From NCBI GenBank assembly GCA_964477265.1, contig CAYZDJ010000002.1, positions 62,001-126,000 on the forward strand: a stretch of DNA of 64,000 nucleotides, written 5' to 3'. This stretch comes from CAIVPM01 sp964477265. GTDB taxonomy: Bacteria; Bacteroidota; Bacteroidia; Chitinophagales; Chitinophagaceae. The position numbers were made by a program, and so were the translations under genes. Of the stretch, positions 1-8,237 are shown in pieces. Position 1 is the first letter of the stretch, and every line of letters starts with the position of its first letter. The notes under the pieces were generated by a model, which was not told where the DNA came from, searched no databases, and saw nothing but the letters and a program-made list of their open reading frames with translations.

Positions 1-130
1 GACAATTTGTGAATTGCTCGAAGCTAGGGTTAGGAACTAAATTGGTTTGTGCAGTACATGCAGTGTATGTGTATAAATACAATACACTTGTTAAACAAGT
101 GTATTGTATTATTTTTTTTAAATTCATCAT
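1..130 (-). CDS. secreted protein, N-terminal part (cut by window start)
   Basis: Reading the minus strand from the ATG pair at 130-125 gives an open frame to the window edge. It begins with two Met and basic residues, then a hydrophobic stretch, then a likely signal peptidase site before TNLVPNPSFEQFTNC. The mature start closely matches the 28157 gene in this window (VNLVPNPSFEVYIQC), so the two are probably paralogues of a T9SS-exported family. Only 43 codons are visible, so the function is unknown. It follows the 141-941 gene by about 10 bases on the same strand. A perfect hairpin (76-110) lies inside its signal-peptide codons. Confidence 0.7.
   Translation of the reverse strand, partial: MMNLKKIIQYTCLTSVLYLYTYTACTAQTNLVPNPSFEQFTNC
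76..110. repeat. perfect inverted repeat, 17-bp arms
   Basis: The arms at 76-92 and 94-110 are exact reverse complements separated by one base, with a T-run following on the plus strand. The hairpin lies within the signal-peptide codons of the partial gene at 1-130. On the plus strand it resembles a terminator for a gene outside the window, but on the minus strand it is coding. Confidence 0.75.
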
Positions 131-140
131 ATTAAAAGCT

Positions 141-941
141 TTATTCAACTATTAGTTTTTGTGTTACAGTTGTATTATCGATATTATTCACCCTTATTAT
201 ATAAATCCCTTTCCTTAAGGCAGCAATATTTATTTGTATACTATTTGTTTTAGCTATTTCCCTTTGTACAACTACCCTACCCATTAAATCAGTTATAGTA
301 AAATTCTTAACCAGTTTAATACTACTAATATTTACATATTTTGTTGCAGGGTTAGGATAAACTGTCAATGAGTTAGTAATAGGTTGTTCTGCAACAATTT
401 GTTTAGGCTGATTTACTCTTACAAAAGCAGGTTTGTCGCTTGTAGTGGTTTTGTTATTGTTGCCATATAAAATATTACTTCCAGTGCAACCATCATCAAA
501 CATATTAACGGTATTGGTAAAGCTATTATACAAATTACGCCACGCATATACTATGCTGCCATATTTAAGTGGACAAGCATCTGCAAAATCGTGCACCAAT
601 GTTAAATCGGGTTCGTAACCATAATTATAATAGTTGGTTAAAATATTAAAATATTCGTAATATGCCCTGTCGTAATTGGTGCTGTTATTGGGCCAAAAGT
701 TCAGCAAGGTTTCAAGAGTGCTATAATCGCCTTGTGCTAGGTATTTACCTGCAGCATATATAAAGTCTAAACTGGTGTACTGATTGTTATACAAAAACTG
801 TTGCAGGTCTGTACTGTTGTTTATGGTGGCTGGGGTAGTTTTTTTGCCCACGTTGGTCTTCGCTTCTATCTTCGCCGTTGTTGTGTGTTTCTCACCCACA
901 ACGAAATTCCTTATACTTCCCACTGCTTTAAAAAATTCCAT
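141..941 (-). CDS. T9SS-sorted protein, C-terminal fragment
   Basis: The last ~75 residues form a T9SS type A sorting domain: it starts at LTVYPNPATKYVNI and ends with the GIYIIRVNN and QKLIVE pattern that directs proteins through the Por secretion system to the cell surface. The middle part (residues ~45-150, with a DFADACPLKYGSIVYAWR segment) resembles the end of large Bacteroidota secreted proteins. The N-terminus has no signal peptide. Its first ~20 residues are read from the end of a RAYT transposase remnant and a REP-like hairpin. I infer that the original 5' part was lost when that element landed, so this is probably a non-functional or unexported remnant. The true start is uncertain. 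Confidence 0.55.
   Translation of the reverse strand: MEFFKAVGSIRNFVVGEKHTTTAKIEAKTNVGKKTTPATINNSTDLQQFLYNNQYTSLDFIYAAGKYLAQGDYSTLETLLNFWPNNSTNYDRAYYEYFNILTNYYNYGYEPDLTLVHDFADACPLKYGSIVYAWRNLYNSFTNTVNMFDDGCTGSNILYGNNNKTTTSDKPAFVRVNQPKQIVAEQPITNSLTVYPNPATKYVNISSIKLVKNFTITDLMGRVVVQREIAKTNSIQINIAALRKGIYIIRVNNIDNTTVTQKLIVE
871..905. repeat. REP-like hairpin, family 1, copy 1
   Basis: A 35-bp imperfect inverted repeat beginning TTCGCCGTTGTTG and ending CACAACGAA. It matches, over nearly its full length, the reverse complement of the hairpin at 28106-28139. It lies just downstream of the RAYT transposase remnant, the place expected for a REP element, and is now read as the N-terminus of the 141-941 frame. 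Confidence 0.65.
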
Positions 942-1072
942 GTAGTTAAATCTTTAATATATAATGATGCCGACGAATAACAATATTCCTCAGCACACAA
1001 ACATAACCCTGCTTTTACAGGATTATTGTAAAAATAGCAAAGTTTAATACTTGGTACGATGCAATTCAATCC
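911..1072 (-). pseudogene. RAYT (IS200-like) transposase remnant, C-terminus
   Basis: An open minus-strand frame of about 53 codons ends at the TAA at 913-911. It reads KLCYFYNNPVKAGLC, then EEYCYSSASLY, then WNFLKQWEV. The NNPVKAG...YSSA signature is typical of the C-terminus of REP-associated tyrosine transposases (Y1 / IS200 superfamily). The HUH motif and catalytic Tyr are absent, so this is only a 3' scar. A REP-like hairpin (871-905) follows immediately, and the IS630 element at 1119 interrupts the DNA upstream. The family call rests on recalled motifs. Confidence 0.6.
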
Positions 1073-1118
1073 TTAAAGAATCTCGCTATGTCTGATGAAT
1101 ATTTAAAGTTCAGGTATA

Positions 1119-1143
1119 AGTAGTCATTCAAAATTAAACGGAT
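1119..1143 (+). repeat. IS630 left terminal inverted repeat
   Basis: It begins AGTAGT and ends with a 15-base AT-rich block closing in AACGGAT. It pairs with 2175-2199 with only four central mismatches. TA precedes it. Confidence 0.88.
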
Positions 1144-1163
1144 AAAAAAACGTTTATTATTAT

Positions 1164-2173
1164 GTGGGAAGAAAAACAAAACATTTGGAACTAACAGAAG
1201 AAGAAAAATCTTCTATAGAGTTATTACACAAGACAGGGGATAAACATAGTTTACGCCAACGTTGTAAGATTATTTTGCTAAAGTCAGAAGGCTATAGTGT
1301 TAAAGAGATTTCCAGCATTTTATCAACCACGCAATCCAGTGTAAACAATTGGTTGAAGCGTTACAATTCGTTTGGTTTATTGGGTCTTCACACCAAAGCA
1401 GGGCAAGGCAGAAAACGTATTTTGGAAGAAGAACATTTAAGTATTGTTAGAGCAGCAGTAGAACAAGAAAGACAACGACTTTCTCAAGCTCAAAAGATTA
1501 TTGAAGAGAACATAGGTAAACCAATGAGTTCATCCACGCTAACTCGTTTTTTAAAAGTCATCACTGCAGTTACAAACGAATAAGAAAACGACCCAGAGGC
1601 GAGTGTGATAAAGAGTTTTATAATTATAAGGTAGCAGAGTTAGATTTACTGGAACAACGAAATGCTAAGTGTGAAATAGATTTATATTATGGTGATGAAG
1701 TACAAGTATCAGAAGAAGGTAATGTGCCTTATGGCAGGCAGTTTAAAGATGAAAATATTAGTATAAAAACTGCTAAAGGTAAAAGATTAAACTGTTTTGG
1801 CATCATAACAAGAAGCAACAATTTTGTGTTCAAAACAACGTATGATATAATTGATAGCAACTTTATTATAGAGCAACTCAATCATTTTTCATACAGCATC
1901 AAAAAGCATACGGTTGTTGTTTTAGATAATGCCAAAGTGCATCAATCAAAAGCAATGAAAGCTATGCAACAGGTTTGGGCAAAAAGGCAATTGTTCGTTT
2001 TTTATTTACCACCTTATTCACCACACTTAAATATTATTGAAAGACTATGGAAAGAATTAAAAGAAAGATGGATTAAAGTGAATGATTATGAATCAGCAGA
2101 CAAACTGTTTTACAGCACCAAGATGATACTAAATGAAATAGGAAAATCTTTGAAATTGAAATTTAAAAAATAA
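1164..2173 (+). CDS. IS630-family transposase (two frames, -1 frameshift)
   Basis: Cut-and-paste DDE transposase. The first frame (GTG at 1164, stop at 1583) carries an N-terminal helix-turn-helix that recognises the ends (VKEISSILSTTQSSVNNWLKR). The catalytic domain is in the -1 frame: IDLYYGDE supplies the first Asp, VVVLDNAKVH the second, and LPPYSPHLNIIERLWK the Glu. The frames join at a T6-A4 run (1547-1556) holding a canonical U-UUU-UUA slip heptamer; slipping there gives a ~336-residue product, the usual size for the family. The in-frame start codon is GTG because an in-frame TAA lies at 1143-1145. A plain inactivating frameshift is the alternative. Confidence 0.85.
1547..1553 (+). promoter_or_regulatory. 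probable -1 ribosomal slippage heptamer
   Basis: T TTT TTA in the zero frame fits X-XXY-YYZ. After slipping by -1, the next codons are AAA AGT CAT CAC, leading into the catalytic frame. Its position at the exact overlap of the two transposase frames supports programmed frameshifting. Confidence 0.6.
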
Positions 2174-2174
2174 C

Positions 2175-2199
2175 ATCCGTTTAATTTTGTGCAACTACT
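2175..2199 (-). repeat. IS630 right terminal inverted repeat
   Basis: Reverse-complement partner of 1119-1143. It starts two bases after the transposase stop codon and is followed by the TA target duplication at 2200-2201. Confidence 0.88.
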
Positions 2200-2341
2200 T
2201 AAACAATAAAAATTGATTTTTTATACCCCATAAAATTGGTTTTAGCAATACTAAAATTGATTTTTATAACAGGTTATATATTTAGTATAAAGTAAACTTT
2301 AAACAGGTTTATTTTTTCTAATGAAATTTTTAAAAAAACCT

Positions 2342-2373
2342 TTTGTTTCAAAACACTCTTTATACTATCTTCG
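2342..2373 (+). promoter_or_regulatory. putative recQ promoter
   Basis: TTTG at 2342-2345 and TATCTTCG at 2366-2373 with a 20-base spacer match the Bacteroidota TTTG / TAnnTTTG promoter with one mismatch. It would give a ~110-base leader for recQ. The surrounding gap (2202-2492) otherwise holds only AT-rich sequence with loose repeats of an AAAATTGATTTTTATA-like unit. Confidence 0.35.
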
Positions 2374-2492
2374 ATGACTTTCGCAAAAAACAGGTTAACC
2401 TCTTTTGTACCCTACTTTACTAAATATCGCTATGGTTACAATAAAAAACTAACTTGTTTTTTAATCTAACAATAACATGAAATAGTGAGTAA

Positions 2493-4796
2493 ATGATTAC
2501 TACAAAAAAACCAGTAGTTAAAAAAGCAGCTACTAAACGCAGCACCCCAAAACTAAGTCAGGAAGCTTTGGAGAATATTAAGCCTCTGCATCCTGCAATG
2601 AGCATACACGAGGGTTTACAAAAATATTTTGGCTTTAAAGAATTTAAAGGCACACAGGAGAAAAGCATTAACAGCCTGCTTGCAGGGCACGATACATTTG
2701 TGATAATGCCAACAGGTGGTGGCAAAAGCCTTTGCTACCAATTGCCTGCAATGATAACGCCAGGAGTGGCTATTATAGTTTCGCCATTGATTGCACTTAT
2801 GAAAAATCAGGTTGATTTGATACGTGGTTACAGCGAGCAGGATGATGTGGCACATTTTTTAAATTCTTCTTTAAACAAAACACAGATAAAAGCGGTTAAG
2901 AGCGATTTGATTAAAGGCAAAACAAAATTGCTGTATGTAGCACCCGAAACCCTTACCAAACAAGAAAACTTAGAGTTTTTTGCAGACCTTAACATTTCTT
3001 TTTTTGCAGTAGATGAAGCACACTGTATTAGCGAATGGGGACACGACTTTAGACCAGAGTACAGAAGGCTGCGTGAGATGATGGATATAATTGCACCTAC
3101 TATTCCTGTAGTGGCATTAACAGCTACAGCCACACCAAAAGTGCAAAGCGACATTGTAAGAAATCTGGGATTAAGAAGACCTAATATTTTTATTTCATCA
3201 TTTAACAGGAAAAATCTTTACTACGAAATTCAGCCAAAGCTGAAGAAAGAGCAAACCATTAAACATATTACCAAGTTCATTTCTCAGCATAAAGGTAAAA
3301 GCGGTATTATTTATACTTTAAACAGAAAAACAACTGAAGAGCTTGCTGAGGTTTTGGTGGCAAATAATATTAAAGCTTGTGCTTACCATGCAGGATTAGA
3401 CCAAAAGCTAAGGGCAGAAAGGCAAGACCAGTTTTTAAATGAAGACATGCAGGTAATTGTTGCTACCATTGCGTTTGGAATGGGTATTGACAAGCCTGAT
3501 ATTCGTTTTGTAATTCATTACAACATTCCAAAATCTATTGAAAATTATTACCAAGAAACGGGTCGTGCTGGTCGTGATGGATTGGAAGGAAACTGTATTT
3601 TATATTACTCGCACAAAGACGTTCATAAGCTTGAACATTTAATGAGAGATAAGCCGTTGAGTGAAAGGGAAGTTACTACTCAGCTGATAAATGAAACTGT
3701 TGCCTATTGCGAAAGCAGTGTGTGCAGAAGAAAAATTTTATTGCATTATTTTGGAGAAGAATGGGGCGATAAAAATTGTGGGCAATGCGATAACTGCAGA
3801 AACCCTAAAGAAAAAATAGAGAGCAAGGATAATGTGGTTAAAGTAATGAAAGTTATTAAAGCACTTGATGAAAGGTTCCCTGCTGAATATATGGTGAACA
3901 TACTTGTTGGCAGGTTAACGCCACAGGTAACTATGTTCAGGCACGAAAAGCTTGCAGAATTTGGTATTGGTAAAGACATTCAGGAAATGCACTACTGGAA
4001 TAGCCTGATACGCCAGATGCTGCTTGAAGATTTGATTAAAAAAGATATTGAAGAATATGGTCTGATTAAGTTTACAGAAAAAGGAGAGGCATGGCTTAAA
4101 AAACCAGCATCGTTTAAAATAGTTATTAATGCTGTGTTTGCCGATGAAGATGATGATGAAGAGGACAATGAATCTGAAGGTGGAGGAGATGCAAGTGCTG
4201 CAAGCGATGAAAAGTTATTTGAAATGCTGATGGAGTTGCGATTGAGGGAAGCCAAGAAAAAAGGATTGCCTCCATTTGTTATATTTTTAGAAAACAGTTT
4301 GCAGGATATGAGTACAACTTATCCTACAACGCTTGAAGAGCTTGAAAAATGCCAAGGCGTAAGTAAAGGCAAGGCTTTAAAATATGGTCGCCCATTTGTT
4401 GATTTGATTTCTAAATATGTTGAAGAAAATGATATTGAAAAGCCGGATGATTTTGTAATGAAAACTGTTGCCAACAAAAGCAGCAATAAGATTTACATCA
4501 TCCAGAATATTGATAAAAAAATACCACTTGAAACCATAGCAAAAAATAAAGGATTTGACCTGGCAGAGTTGCTTGATGAAATGGAAACCATTGCTGCAAG
4601 TGGTACTAAGTTAAATTTAGATTATGCCATTGATGACTGGTTGGATGAATATGACCAGCAGGATATTTTGGACTACTTTAAAGGCTGCGAAACAAGCAGC
4701 TTACAAATTGCACAAAAAGAGTTAAGCGACAATGATTACACCATTGAGCAATTAAAAATAATGAGGATTAAGTTTTTAAGTGTGTTTGGAAACTAA
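2493..4796 (+). CDS. recQ: ATP-dependent DNA helicase RecQ
   Basis: 3'-5' superfamily 2 helicase used in recombination and repair of stalled forks. The DEAD-type core shows motif I MPTGGGKSLCYQLP (~residue 72), DEAH (~174), and motif VI YYQETGRAGRDG. The zinc site has four Cys (C-x-x-x-x-C near 404, then CGQCDNC near 430), followed by the winged-helix RQC region. An acidic linker (~550-568) leads to an HRDC domain (~575-650) and a further C-terminal helical domain. At 767 residues it is longer than E. coli RecQ (about 610), as is common in Bacteroidota. A Lys-rich N-terminal extension precedes the core. A strong terminator (4815-4849) follows. Confidence 0.95.
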   Translation: MITTKKPVVKKAATKRSTPKLSQEALENIKPLHPAMSIHEGLQKYFGFKEFKGTQEKSINSLLAGHDTFVIMPTGGGKSLCYQLPAMITPGVAIIVSPLIALMKNQVDLIRGYSEQDDVAHFLNSSLNKTQIKAVKSDLIKGKTKLLYVAPETLTKQENLEFFADLNISFFAVDEAHCISEWGHDFRPEYRRLREMMDIIAPTIPVVALTATATPKVQSDIVRNLGLRRPNIFISSFNRKNLYYEIQPKLKKEQTIKHITKFISQHKGKSGIIYTLNRKTTEELAEVLVANNIKACAYHAGLDQKLRAERQDQFLNEDMQVIVATIAFGMGIDKPDIRFVIHYNIPKSIENYYQETGRAGRDGLEGNCILYYSHKDVHKLEHLMRDKPLSEREVTTQLINETVAYCESSVCRRKILLHYFGEEWGDKNCGQCDNCRNPKEKIESKDNVVKVMKVIKALDERFPAEYMVNILVGRLTPQVTMFRHEKLAEFGIGKDIQEMHYWNSLIRQMLLEDLIKKDIEEYGLIKFTEKGEAWLKKPASFKIVINAVFADEDDDEEDNESEGGGDASAASDEKLFEMLMELRLREAKKKGLPPFVIFLENSLQDMSTTYPTTLEELEKCQGVSKGKALKYGRPFVDLISKYVEENDIEKPDDFVMKTVANKSSNKIYIIQNIDKKIPLETIAKNKGFDLAELLDEMETIAASGTKLNLDYAIDDWLDEYDQQDILDYFKGCETSSLQIAQKELSDNDYTIEQLKIMRIKFLSVFGN

Positions 4797-4814
4797 TCTT
4801 TCAACTACCTGAAT

Positions 4815-4849
4815 AAAAAGAGTCGCTATGTAACATAGCGACTCTTTTT
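4815..4849. terminator. bidirectional terminator between recQ and nitrilase gene
   Basis: 16-bp perfect stem (4815-4830 / 4834-4849) with a 3-base loop and flanking A and T runs. It works in both directions for the converging genes and overlaps the nitrilase stop codon at 4848-4850. Confidence 0.9.
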
Positions 4850-5627
4850 ATTTAACTAAAAAATCATCGGCATCTTTCCAGAAAGGAAATTTATTTCGCA
4901 CATCTTCAACTTCACTTTTATTTAAGGTAATTGTGTAAATATCTTCTTCAAATGCTTTATGGTAAATCGTTTCACCAAGTGGACTGATAACACAGCTATC
5001 ACCACTGTGTTCAATATTATTCCCATCTGCACCAACCCTGTTTACACCAATTACATAACATTGGTTTTCTATAGCACGTGCTGTAAGCAAGCTTTTCCAT
5101 GCATGGTTTCTTCGTTGTGGCCAGTTGGCAACATAAATCAACACATCATATAAATTATCTTTTTCCTGCCTTGCCCACACAGGAAAACGCAAGTCGTAAC
5201 AAACCTGTAAATTAATTTTAAACCCATTTACCTGTGCAATCAGTTTTTTGTTTCCTGCTGTGTAATGCTTGTCTTCATTGGCATAGGCAAAGCAATGACG
5301 CTTGTTATAAAAACCCATTTCGCCATTGGGCAACATCCATATTAACCTGTTATAATATTTATCTTCTTCTTTAATCATTACACTGCCACATAATATTATT
5401 TTATGTTTTGCTGCAATATGTTTCATCCACTGTAATTCAGTGCCATCAATAGTTTCAGCAAATAAGTGTGGTTGCATACTAAAGCCTGTGCTAAACATTT
5501 CTGGTAAAACAACAACCTGTGTTTTTGTGTTTATGCTTTCAATTTTCTTTGTAAGCATATCTAGGTTTGCTTGTTTATTTTCCCAGAAAAGATTGGTTTG
5601 GATTAATGTGAATGTAAGAGATGGCAT
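4848..5627 (-). CDS. nitrilase-superfamily amidohydrolase, omega-amidase type (YafV-like)
   Basis: Single carbon-nitrogen hydrolase domain of 259 residues. The catalytic triad is visible: Glu43 (VLPEMFSTGF), Lys109 (FYNKRHCFA) and Cys143 (LQVCYDLRFPVW). The YDLRFP context after the Cys and the NKRHCF motif are typical of omega-amidases, which deamidate alpha-ketoglutaramate and alpha-ketosuccinamate in glutamine and methionine salvage. No signal peptide, so cytoplasmic. It converges with recQ. The substrate is inferred from family resemblance only; another small amidase is possible. Confidence 0.85.
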   Translation of the reverse strand: MPSLTFTLIQTNLFWENKQANLDMLTKKIESINTKTQVVVLPEMFSTGFSMQPHLFAETIDGTELQWMKHIAAKHKIILCGSVMIKEEDKYYNRLIWMLPNGEMGFYNKRHCFAYANEDKHYTAGNKKLIAQVNGFKINLQVCYDLRFPVWARQEKDNLYDVLIYVANWPQRRNHAWKSLLTARAIENQCYVIGVNRVGADGNNIEHSGDSCVISPLGETIYHKAFEEDIYTITLNKSEVEDVRNKFPFWKDADDFLVK

Positions 5628-5652
5628 GTTAAATAATTTATTTTTAAAATAA

Positions 5653-5680
5653 AAAGAGCAGCCAATAATAGCTGCTCTTT
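5653..5680 (-). terminator. rho-independent terminator after the 5699-6586 gene
   Basis: 10-bp stem (5653-5662 / 5671-5680) with an 8-base loop. On the minus strand it is followed by a T-rich run. It separates the lipoprotein gene from the nitrilase gene downstream. Confidence 0.8.
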
Positions 5681-5698
5681 ATTTATTGAAATATTTTT

Positions 5699-6586
5699 TT
5701 AAAACACAGTAACATTCGCTGTTCCATTGGCATTCAATGTCATTACTAAACCTTTGTTTTCAACCCAAAATCTGTATGTTGTAAGTGTTACAGTTTGTCC
5801 ATTTGTTACACCATATTGGCTTAAAATGCTTGGAATTAAAAGTGATAAAGTAGTATTGGTAGAAGTGACATCAGTTTTAACACTTGTAGTATATTTTTGA
5901 ACTATGCATTGCATAGGGTTGGCATAACCTTTTAGCTTTAATGTTCCCCAAGCAATATTTTTACTGTCAACCGATGTTGTTTGTTTTGTTGTTACTGGGC
6001 CAGTAATGCTAAATCCTGAAACTGTGGCATTAGCAGTAGCATTTATAGATGATGTGCAAGTTTGTGTTATTACATCGCCATATGCAATTGGAAAATTAAC
6101 TAATGGCAATACAGGACTTTGTTTTGAAGCCTGAGCAGGTATGCTTAAAGAACCTTGTGTAACTGTTACACTAATAGGTGAACTATTATAGCTTCCCAAA
6201 TTAACCCAACTGCTACTTGAAAGTTGAAAGTAATTATCTAGCGAAGCAGATTGCCCTAAAAGTGATTGAGTAAATCCACGCATATATGTTGCTGTAGAAA
6301 AATCTGTTGTATTTGCAGGTGTTTTTAAAGTATCTTTCCATGCTGCACCCATTGTAATGCTTGCGTAGTCATAAGTTAGGTTTGTACCAGAAACTGGTGT
6401 GGCAATAATACCACTATCAAGTACATAGCCACTAAGTTTTGCCCCTGCACTATATTGTGCCTGAAATGTTGCACTTGTAATTTGTGGGCTACTACCTCCA
6501 CCATTATTTCCACTACCATTGTCATCATCTTTTTTGCAAGCAATTATTGATGAAGCCAGAAAAAGGATTGCAAATATTTTTTTCAT
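5699..6586 (-). CDS. lipoprotein of unknown function
   Basis: 295 residues. The N-terminus is a lipoprotein signal (MKKIFAILFLASSIIACKKD) with Cys17 as the probable acylated residue, followed by an acidic and Gly/Ser linker (DDDNGSGNNGGGSS). The rest is Thr/Ser-rich beta-sheet-like sequence with only three further Cys and no motif I recognise. The Lys-Lys-Asp after the Cys may favour surface export of the lipoprotein in Bacteroidota, but this is inference. It is apparently monocistronic, with its own terminator. Confidence 0.75.
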   Translation of the reverse strand: MKKIFAILFLASSIIACKKDDDNGSGNNGGGSSPQITSATFQAQYSAGAKLSGYVLDSGIIATPVSGTNLTYDYASITMGAAWKDTLKTPANTTDFSTATYMRGFTQSLLGQSASLDNYFQLSSSSWVNLGSYNSSPISVTVTQGSLSIPAQASKQSPVLPLVNFPIAYGDVITQTCTSSINATANATVSGFSITGPVTTKQTTSVDSKNIAWGTLKLKGYANPMQCIVQKYTTSVKTDVTSTNTTLSLLIPSILSQYGVTNGQTVTLTTYRFWVENKGLVMTLNANGTANVTVF

Positions 6587-6652
6587 GTTTAAAAATTTTG
6601 TAGCCGAAGTTATAGGAATATTTTTTGCAAAAATTAATTTAAGCTTTAAATG

Positions 6653-7162
6653 TCATAAATACCTTTCGTGTAAAATATTGATGTGGTGCAGTAAATGCCC
6701 AAAGCAAATGAAGATTATAGCGTTTACAGATATTTCATTGTTATTGGCAAACCCTTTGGCAGCAAGCTGTTCAGCAGTTAGTGTTTCAAAAAAAATATCA
6801 TTGGCTTTCCTTAATGCAATAAACTCTTCTTTTAGGCTATCAAGATTCCTGGTGCTTGCGTTACTGTTTGCAACATAATCATCTTCTTCAAAACCCAATA
6901 AAGGCTGGCTGTCTTTCCTTGAAAAACGTAAAGCCCTATAAACAAAAATTCTTTCAGTATCTATTAAATGTTGCAACAATTCCTTAACAGTCCATTTGCC
7001 TAAAGCATAGGCGTAATCAGCCTTTGAGGTTGGCAAGTCTATTATCTTATTGTTAATTTCTTTGCTGTATTTTTCAATAATTTCTTTAACAGAATCTCCC
7101 TTTGCAAGTTCAATATAATTGTGATAATATTGTGGGTATTCGTTTTGTGCTGGACGATGCAT
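6653..7162 (-). CDS. DinB/YfiT-fold protein
   Basis: 169 residues with the four-helix-bundle pattern of the DinB superfamily. The metal-binding His pattern is visible: His65 in KELLQHLIDTERIF, and His156/His159/His160 in GHLLHHINILHE. LGKWTVKELLQHL near 54 and the closing HLLHHINILHERYL are diagnostic. Many relatives are thiol-dependent transferases or damage-inducible proteins of unknown substrate. Cytoplasmic; read divergently from exbB. Confidence 0.85.
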   Translation of the reverse strand: MHRPAQNEYPQYYHNYIELAKGDSVKEIIEKYSKEINNKIIDLPTSKADYAYALGKWTVKELLQHLIDTERIFVYRALRFSRKDSQPLLGFEEDDYVANSNASTRNLDSLKEEFIALRKANDIFFETLTAEQLAAKGFANNNEISVNAIIFICFGHLLHHINILHERYL

Positions 7163-7178
7163 AATTTTTTTTTAAATG

Positions 7179-7205
7179 TTTGCGTATGCAAAAAAAATAT
7201 TTTCG
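7179..7205 (+). promoter_or_regulatory. possible promoter of the exbB-tonB operon
   Basis: TTTG at 7179-7182 and TATTTTCG at 7198-7205 resemble the Bacteroidota promoter, but the 15-base spacer is shorter than the usual ~19-21. The start would lie ~110 bases before exbB. Confidence 0.25.
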
Positions 7206-7321
7206 CATCTTTTTCATGGCAAAATTTAATAAGATTTTTTTGTACAATTATTTTACAGTAAAATTGCCGTCTAAAACATTTTTATAAACATTAATTTCTA
7301 AACTAAAAAAACGATTGTATT

Positions 7322-8176
7322 ATGGCAGACATTAAACCAACTGCAGTAAAGGCAACAACATCAGTTCAACCTCACAGAAGCAGTAACTTTATTTCATGGC
7401 TTGCTCCTTTATTATGTATTATCCTAGGCTATGTTATCTGGAGATTTATTATTGGCTCACCAGATAATTTTACAGAAGGAAAACAAAATGGTGGATTTTG
7501 GCCAGAAAGGGAAGGACCTATAGGTAATCTGGCTCGTATGTATCAGGGAGGTATTATTGTGCCTATTTTGATTGGTTGCTTTTTAACTGTATTAACATTT
7601 GTAATTGAAAGATTACTTACAGTTATTAAAGCAGGAGGTACTGGCAATAATGCAGAGTTTATTCGTAAAGTGCAATATCACTTAGCTAACAAAGAAGTTG
7701 ATAAAGCTATTGCAGAATGCGATAAACAAAAAGGTAGCGTAGGCAATGTAATGAAAGCTGGTTTACGCAGATACAGAGAAATGATTGGTAATACAGAATT
7801 GACTACTGAGCAAAAAGTGTTGAACATTCAAAAAGAAGTAGAAGAAGCTACAGCACTTGAATTACCAATGCTTGAGAAAAATTTAGTATTCCTTTCTACT
7901 ATCGCTTCAGTAGCAACTTTATTGGGTCTATTGGGTACGGTAATTGGTATGATTAAATCATTCTCTTCTCTTGGTGAAGCATCTGGTCCAGACGCTTCTA
8001 AAAAACTTTCTCAAGGTATTTCTGAGGCATTATATAACACAGCTTTAGGTATTGGTACTTCGGCTATTGCAATTATTTGTTATAACGTGTTTACAACAAA
8101 AATTGATGCAATTACCTATGGTATTGATGAAAGTGGATTTACATTAACGCAAAGTTTTGCTGCAAACTACAAATAG
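7322..8176 (+). CDS. exbB: MotA/TolQ/ExbB proton channel protein
   Basis: 284-residue inner-membrane channel subunit that, with ExbD, converts the proton gradient into motion of TonB. Hydrophobic segments lie at ~24-44, ~79-99, ~191-215 and ~238-258, with the conserved STIASVATLLGLLGTVIGMIKSF segment of the family in the third. The extra N-terminal segment is common in Bacteroidota ExbB. First gene of an exbB-exbD-exbD-tonB operon that presumably energises TonB-dependent SusC-type receptors such as the one at 58902. Confidence 0.93.
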   Translation: MADIKPTAVKATTSVQPHRSSNFISWLAPLLCIILGYVIWRFIIGSPDNFTEGKQNGGFWPEREGPIGNLARMYQGGIIVPILIGCFLTVLTFVIERLLTVIKAGGTGNNAEFIRKVQYHLANKEVDKAIAECDKQKGSVGNVMKAGLRRYREMIGNTELTTEQKVLNIQKEVEEATALELPMLEKNLVFLSTIASVATLLGLLGTVIGMIKSFSSLGEASGPDASKKLSQGISEALYNTALGIGTSAIAIICYNVFTTKIDAITYGIDESGFTLTQSFAANYK

Positions 8177-8237
8177 TTTTTTTGTGGAATAAACAATAAC
8201 TTACATCTTAATTGTAAACCTTATAAAATAATATAAA

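Larger units (their letters stand above)
1119..2199 (+). mobile_element. IS630-type insertion sequence, 1081 bp, complete
   Basis: The element is bounded by 25-bp terminal inverted repeats (1119-1143 and 2175-2199, 21 of 25 identical) and flanked by TA on both sides (1117-1118 and 2200-2201). TA duplication is the hallmark of the IS630/Tc1/mariner group. It holds one transposase in two overlapping frames. It has inserted in DNA upstream of a RAYT transposase remnant. Both ends and the DDE residues are intact, so it may still be active. Confidence 0.88.

Noticed and set aside
1164..2173. Two separate transposase genes
   Set aside because: The DDE catalytic residues and the HTH are split exactly at a slippery heptamer in overlapping frames, so one frameshifted gene explains them better.
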